A DNA stretch of 64,000 nucleotides from Lunularia cruciata (lineage: Eukaryota; Streptophyta; Marchantiopsida; Lunulariales; Lunulariaceae). The stretch covers positions 32,304,501-32,368,500 of the forward strand of contig OX419761.1 in the NCBI GenBank assembly GCA_948567375.1, written 5' to 3'. A program made the position numbers and the translations under genes. The notes beneath the pieces were generated by a model that was not told the DNA's origin, did no database searches, and saw nothing but the letters and a program-made list of their open reading frames with translations. This document shows, piece by piece, positions 57,901-64,000 of this stretch; the first letter of the stretch is position 1, and each line of letters begins with the position of its first letter.

Positions 57901-60489
57901 TGGGAGATTAGTGGATGGTATCCGGGCTGGGTTAGTGGGCTGGGTTCGTGCGAAGCATAAGAGGACTGGATATGAGGAAATGAGAGCAGAAGCTGTTCGG
58001 AGAACGGGGGAACTTGAGTGACTGGACAGTGTTCTTCGCAGCATGCTCTATGAAGGCATGAGTTCTACAATACTGAACACAGGACTGTAAAGGGGTATTT
58101 GAGAATGGGAGCAGAAGCCGTTCAAAGAACGGGGATCCAGAATCCACTAAGTATGGAACCAAGAACGTGCACATGAAGTGCATATCAAGTGCAAGCATGG
58201 ACGTGTGGAAATCGAAATGAATTGCATCTAAGGAAATGGAATTGAACTGAATTTAATGTTAGGAAGATGAGCATAAGTAAAGACATATAGGAAATGAGCG
58301 CAGAAGTCGTTCGAAGAACTGGGTATCCAGAACCCATTAAGTGCAGATGAAACGTAAGCATGAAGTAGAAGCATGAAGCAGAACTAAAGACATGATTGAT
58401 ACATCTCATAAATAGCCCCTACAGAGAACTAGTATACATCATGTAATAACAAGTAAGACACAACCGATGAAGCATCTGCAATTGAAAGCCGGGGAGGACC
58501 TTGAAACAGAGAAACATCGAGCAAGGAGAAGACAGAACTTTATTTGAGGATGGGTGGAGTGGAGCGAAGCTTGAAAGGACTGGGGTACTGTGTAATAAAA
58601 AACCGAAAAACTTGTTCTAGAACAGATCCCCTAGCAAGTATTGATGGTAGTGACAAACCACTCCAGATTGTTCTGAAATTTGCTTTCTCATCCACAAGAA
58701 CTGACTTCATGTGTATACTTTCTCAAATGTGTAAACAGAGTAGACAGCTCAGGAGGTGCTTTTGCTTCTTCACCAACTTCGAAGTGCACATAAATTGCTA
58801 GAACTTCAATTTCAGTTGTTGTTTGACGGTGAGAATCGTACCTCTGACAGAAGTGACATGTATAATGCTCCTGGGACATGTGCTGATAGAGCTCGTTGTC
58901 CCCATAAAACCGCTTCTTGCAAAAAGCACACTCAGGATGGCCAGCAAAACCCCCTCGTTCCTCTTCAGTACCATCTACTTCGGAGTCTCCCTTATAGTTA
59001 TGCCGGTCTAGTTGAGAGTTTGAATAGAGCTTTTGCTCACTCATGAACACCTGACAAAAAACAACAAGACAACAGAAACTATACTTATGTACTCTAGGAC
59101 GAGTTGCTACATAACCAACTATAGGTGGTGTGATAACCCATTGGGAATATGAACCTGCTTTGTACAGTAGAGCAGCGAACAGAGGACTGGGACTGTGAGA
59201 AGGACACGAAAGAACGTGTGGACGTAACGAAGGTTAATTGGACACTATGCAGAAATGAGTGGAAAGAATAGATGTGGAGAGGAGGTGTGGTGAGCGAAGG
59301 ACAGGCTTAACTCCTTACATGAGACGAGAGAGGAGTAGGTAAAATGGAATAGGAGTAGAGTGTACAGCTAACCTTTTCTAGACCTTAAGTAGGAATCGAC
59401 GTAAACTTACAGTCCATTTGAGCAATAAGCACTTATATAAGGCAATATCCGAGACGACAAAGAACCAGCAAGACAACCCAGAGAGATACTGTTGCAGCTT
59501 GAAAGACATATCAGTATAGGATGGTCTCGGCCTCTTTACTCCTTTCCTACGAGTTCTTGACTCTCCAGTATACACAACAGGAATCATTCACATCGCTCAT
59601 GTCCCCCTTGATTCAAACCAATAACCATGACAAACTCAAAGATCTTCTATTTGAAAACAGATGTGATAGTTACCTTTCGGCCTTCCAAGCATAAATCACA
59701 CATAAAGAGTCTATGAACCATGCCCTGATGGCGCCGTAATGCATCAATATTTTTGAAGATGTATCCCTTCTTCATCATGCCTTTGCCACCTGAATCCTCG
59801 GGTAAAGCGCTCTCGCACACTCTACAGTACAACCTACACATCGCTTTGATAGTCTTAAACGGCTCCTCGTCATCGAAATAGGCTTCCACAACACTGTCGT
59901 ACAACAAGTTCCCTTCTCCTGTGGTGCTCCCGCCCAAGCGGCCTGGTAGAGTTTTCCAGTCCGTGACCACTCTTGTGTAATCACCTAAAGCCTGAAATTA
60001 CGGAACCAGGCCATCCTGGATTTAATACTCTGCAATTATCTTACATTGAAAAGCTATAGTCCTGAACTCTTGAGAGACAAGTATTACAAGCAGTTCGGCA
60101 TCAGCATACCTATGAGATCAAAGGAGTGTAATGCACCGTTGCAACAACCGACAAGGTAACCCACTCATCTTGCTCGTTTTACAAGCAGACAATGACATAG
60201 ATGGTCAAACTCGAAGGAAAGGAACCTAGACTCAAGGGCATGGAAACAATTGCCCTTAACAGCATATCTCTTGCTCAACAGACAGCCCTTGGACGTCAAG
60301 ATATAAGTAAAGATGCCACACCTTGGTGACATAGACAGACGGGCAATCTTGCTTGCATATACAGCATCGCTTATCGTTGAGAATAAAACGAAGGCGTGCA
60401 GTACAAGTGAAGCACACTTCTCGGTGACCACAAGGTCCATACCCAACCCACTCCAAAGGCTCAGCACACACCGCACAGCAGTCTTCCAT
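51955..60489 (-). CDS. HEL2: HEL2/ZNF598-type RING E3 ubiquitin ligase
   Basis: Seven exons: 60322-60489, 59674-59991, 58842-59050, 55110-55158, 54708-54797, 54168-54230, 51955-53868. All are GT-AG and the phases close to 936 codons. RING at residues 4-50 (CAVC, PCGHREVCFTC, CCICKQDC). Then LGDYTRVVTDWKTLPGRLGG, the C2H2-type zinc fingers (MCDLC..; CAFCKKRFYGDNELYQH; YTCHFCQR; LCEHSDCLAKKF..RHNATAHGG) typical of the family, and a long Ser/Gly-rich linker. A helical segment starts LDLRKANRALVERIRTAL, and near the C-terminus lies a RanBP2-type finger, WACGVCTLISNSNVLRCPAC. Yeast Hel2 and human ZNF598 ubiquitinate 40S proteins on collided ribosomes; same role inferred. Start is the ATG before EDCCAVC, the family start. 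Confidence 0.92.
55159..58841 (-). repeat. HEL2-like intron 3 with a dispersed repeat family
   Basis: This 3.7-kb intron, much longer than the others, holds degenerate copies of a motif like CCGTTCGAAGAACGGGGGAT at about 56651, 57220, 57540, 57983, 58110 and 58297. Associated blocks include CCTGCAGTGAACTAGTATGC-like segments near 56820, 57420, 57728 and 58420. Another motif copy is in intron 5 (54437). All copies lie in the same orientation. Confidence 0.8.
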
Positions 60490-63400
60490 GATTACAGTAA
60501 AAATCTGGCAGAAACACAACAATCTCGAATTGGTCAGAGAGCATGGAGAAAGTAGTCACTTCCTACAGATAAACACTCACAGACCATGGCAAGAAGGATA
60601 ATCGACAGTAACAGCCCTTACTAGCAGCCTCGAGACAGGGGGCATCCTAGGTATTCACATGACAGAAGCTTCTTGGAATACATATCCTATTATAAACAAC
60701 CGGTTCCATACCCAAGTCAGACTGGACTTAACTATGACATAGTAAATTTAAAACGCTATTTAGAAAAGACTTCAAGATCGTCAGTTACATAGTGAGAAAA
60801 GAATGCATTTGCCTGCAGATAGGAGTTAGTACCATGGTAACTTTGAGGATTAGTATAGCCTAGAATTTTGTAATCCATATGTACGCGTAGGCAAGGGTTA
60901 CTCTGAGTACATGTAGCCTTCAGATGAGCAGTCTTTTCCACTATCACTGTATTACTGGTGTGGACATAAACTGCATGAATCCCAATGGAGAACATCTAGA
61001 CGCTCCAGGAGCGTGTGTGAGGACTGGAATTGACCCTGCATACTCTAAGTCAGTATGAGCCCATCAACACTAAACACACGTAAAGGAAGTAGCACGCTTT
61101 CATAGTAAGTCTGCAAGATGACACCCCCCACTTTCGACAGAGCCTACGGGGTGCCGAGATAGATGGATGCAATTGCCAGATCCCTCGTCCCGAGTTTCTC
61201 TATTGCTGCTAAGTGCCAGTCCAAACTCGGGTCTACCTGATAGTGTTGCTCACGGCAACGAAATGCGGAGTAGGGAGGCCATGGTTAGTTGCAGCCTGCC
61301 ATAACGAAGCAAGATTCACACACCCAAACAGGTATTCGTGGTGTACCGGAATGGCAGCAAAAGACAGCAGTCGGCAATAATCATAGGGAGGGAGCAACTG
61401 ACCTGGATATTACCTGTAGATTGTGAGTGTGAGAACAAACCGGTTATGCATCTGTAGAGTGAAGATTATAATTGAAAGGCGAATAGTATATCACAGGGAG
61501 CAAGTTTAGGATATACAATTGCACACGATGTGAGAACAAATCTGGCAAAAAAAATTTGGAAGTTAAGTAGAAGCATGCATACACTGCAGAGAGCAGAGAT
61601 CCGAACTCAGCATGAACCATTGGAGCAATGGATATTTGCGACGACGAAAAGAGTCCGTTAAGCGGTAAACCCTGTTCGTCCGTTAAGGGGTAAACCGTAG
61701 TGACTCAGGACTGTTAATGGACGAATTGGGAGTGTCTCATCAAGATTTATCCGGTACATAGTAGAAATTACGGGGTTAACCAGTAGATGTTCTGAAAAGA
61801 GAGCTAATCCAGAACTGTGCGAACGCCTATGAAGAAGACTTGTCTACGACGTTGACTGGTCCCACTCCTCAGATGAAAATGAAAGAGTACTCGTAACCGA
61901 ATGTATAGCATGTGGGTTTCAACTGCAAGCTTTCTAAATTCAAACGTAAGAATTAAATATATAAAATTCTGAAAGAACAGATGTGGCATCTTGGCAACCT
62001 AGGTACAAGGACTTCGAAAGAACAAGGTGTGTGCGGGGGTAGCAAAATGCTACAAACCGTGCTTCGCACAGTGTGTGGCCATAACCCTTACGATATCCTT
62101 TCCAAACCTTGCAGGCTAAGGCCATGGATTCAAAGATGTCAATCGGCTCACTGTATGTAAAATGAGCCGATTTTATTAAGCTAGGTGGTGCCGTGTCAAA
62201 TGCCACCAGGATGTTCCCTTCATGCTTATTTTCCATCGTTTCTGACAACGACGCAGCAAAATATCTGTATGTATACTTTCAGCTCTGTAGTCTTATGCAT
62301 GAGATAAGTTAGATGTGTAGTCTTGTGGGTAAGAAAGTATACCCTTTCTCGCCCAAAGGTAGGACATCCGCTGAAAGTGTGTTGAATGAACTAGGACAAT
62401 CTAGAGCTACACCTAAAACAGGAAAAGAAAGATGCCTGACCAGTTAGGTTCGGACTTTTGGGGGAAGTTAAAAGAAGGCGTAAAATCCAAGGAGGTAACC
62501 TTTCCCTGACGGCGGTACATTCACAGCCCGATAGTAATCTCAAGCTTCATGGGTACACAATGAGACAATGGCATAGAAGAGCATTTTTTCCTGACATGAT
62601 TCCATGTCTCAGAGTTGAAAGTAGTGCCAAAATCTTTCACTTATTGAAATCCAACTGACCAGTGAGAGACAGATATTTCGCAGAAACAAAATCATCCAAG
62701 CTTGGTATATATCGCGTAGCTTCGCCTATAATCAGTACAGAGTGAAAAACCCGCAGAAGATTTAGGTTTTCGTATTCTTCACACAATTCCCTTCTACAGG
62801 AGTCTACAGGAACACGATTGTGGTACTTACAAGTTGCAATTGAGATGAAGAAGTCCCAACTTAGGACTCGGGAAGAGAAAAATAAGTCGGCCTACAGGAT
62901 TACCCAGACTTCAGAGAAGACGAGCCAAACCGATCTGAAGAATATGTGCAGAAAACAATTGTTAGCGTCAAAAAGAGATAAAACCCCACCACATTCTTTC
63001 CCGTCTTCCGAACTCACATCTCACTGGATCCCCCTTTTAAATCTCTTGCTGCTGGCGCCTCTGTGGACACTTCAGCTCCTAGATTCGCCCCTACTCCCCG
63101 CAGCATCTTTGCTTAAAAATCCTCTTGTCTCTCTGCAGCGTTCGCCCCAACCCCATTACTATACATCCATCATTCTCTGTTCCCTGATCAGCATCTCCTA
63201 CCAGTCGCAATAATCTTCACTCGTCATCTCAAGGGACGAAACCACATCCACATTTCCATTTTCCTACCCTCGCCGCACGCCAGCCCTTACCGTTCTGATT
63301 ATAAACTCCTCAAACCCGATGTATCCAATTCGAATTACACCACCACGCCCCTTGATTACACAGATTCAAATCTTGCAGGCACTCCCTCCAGCCACCATTG

Positions 63401-63959
63401 CTCAACCTCACCTTCTCCGGCTAGCACCTCTCCCTTTGAGACTCTCAAGGTTCCTTGAAAATCTTATCGCTCTTCAATTAAGTCGTCTTCTCCACACCTA
63501 ATCAAAGGTTTTGAAGTGTGTTTGCCTGCGACGATGATGTTCTCTGTCTTCCGTTTCTCGTGCACGACAATATAAATCTTAAGCAGCCAGCCTGGAGAAT
63601 AGAATAAAGTCGTACAACTCGGATCGACTGGGACGGCTAGATCTCTCTCTCTCACTGTCTCTCTCTCTAAACACTCTCAGTGGTCAAGGTATGTCTGCCA
63701 CCACCACTCGAGAGACCTGCATCTCCCCCTCTCCCCTTTCGCCTTCCTCCCACAGAAACAAGTCAGGGCAGTCAGTCCGCCCGTCCTTCCCTCTCCCTCT
63801 CTCTTCCTCAAAAGGTCCTGGTCCTGCAGCTGCTGATCTCTCTGATCACACGAGTATCTGTAGAAGTCATCTCCATATCAATGATCCCTTTATCCCTGCC
63901 TCTCTGTGTTGTTGCCTACCCGGCCTTCTCTCGCATGTTGCTTGGTTGGTGGTTTCACC
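60490..63959. other. Intergenic, pyrimidine-rich toward the right
   Basis: Immediately upstream of the HEL2-like start codon, then no recognisable gene. A 25-bp unit GTCCGTTAAGSGGTAAACC occurs twice at 61653-61696. A 131-codon frame at 62818-63213 is low-complexity and unassigned. From about 63000 the plus strand is C/T-rich with CT microsatellites (63640-63670), as in many plant 5' UTRs. Confidence 0.45.
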
Positions 63960-64000
63960 ATGGATCGCTTCGTTATTCCTTCGTATTTGCCCAAAATTTA
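63960..64000 (+). CDS. Possible start of a gene leaving the window
   Basis: ATG in a favourable context (TTCACCATGG) opens MDRFVIPSYLPKI and runs to the right edge. It follows a long CT-rich stretch that would suit a 5' UTR. Thirteen codons are too few to identify a product. Confidence 0.3.
   Translation, partial: MDRFVIPSYLPKI

Noticed and set aside
62818-63213. 131-codon protein gene
   Set aside because: Composition follows the C/T-rich DNA and all three forward frames look similar; more like leader sequence.
1-64000. tRNA or rRNA genes
   Set aside because: No cloverleaf-like or rRNA-like segment was noticed; the only tRNA-related sequences are the retrotransposon primer sites.

Overview
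The window is nuclear DNA of a land plant. Two spliced genes belong to plant families with plant-type short introns: a receptor-like cytoplasmic kinase and a HEL2/ZNF598-type E3 ligase. The left 37 kb is a dense stack of Ty3/gypsy LTR retrotransposons. Modest gene spacing, short introns and the type of the second retrotransposon family fit a seed-free plant such as a bryophyte or lycophyte. That last step is inference; no organellar or rRNA marker is present to confirm it.

Region 1 (1-37219) is a set of nested mobile elements that can be unpacked almost base by base. The outermost recognisable layer is B2 (plus strand, 30587-37219), a gypsy element whose upstream half lies beyond the left edge. 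A2 (minus, 3691-7376 and 29290-30586) interrupts it. A2 is split in turn by A1 (minus, 1-3690, running off the left edge) and by B1 (minus, 7377-29289). B1 carries two further insertions: C1 (plus, 8232-12014) in its LTR, and the almost complete A3 (plus, 14509-22265) between its RT and RNase H coding regions. A second C copy, C2 (minus, 32414-36212), sits in the 3' coding end of B2. Family A has an Asp-tRNA-like primer site and an OTA (Athila/Tat-like) polymerase, and it carries an extra zinc-knuckle ORF ahead of gag. Family B has two gag zinc knuckles, a DSSA protease, a YIDD reverse transcriptase and an integrase that ends in a PHD finger. Family C is about 3.8 kb, has TGTG...CACA ends and 5-bp target duplications, no long terminal repeats that I can see, and one very long coiled-coil ORF with no polymerase or integrase motif.

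Region 2 (37220-44492) is gene-poor. It holds a foldback repeat family, a 157-bp tandem array, unrecognised short ORFs and the probable leader of the kinase gene.

Region 3 (44493-47462) is a six-exon kinase gene (506 aa). It keeps the HRD motif but has lost the glycine loop and the DFG aspartate, so it is probably a pseudokinase.

Region 4 (47463-51954) is intergenic. It holds an unassigned 181-codon ORF and a near-perfect 80-bp hairpin.

Region 5 (51955-60489, minus) is a seven-exon HEL2/ZNF598-type ubiquitin ligase (936 aa). Its third intron is expanded by a local repeat family.

Region 6 (60490-64000) is intergenic. It ends in a pyrimidine-rich stretch and a possible start codon of a gene running off the right edge.

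All element coding regions carry stops or frameshifts. No element here looks autonomous as it stands, although A3 is young and structurally complete.
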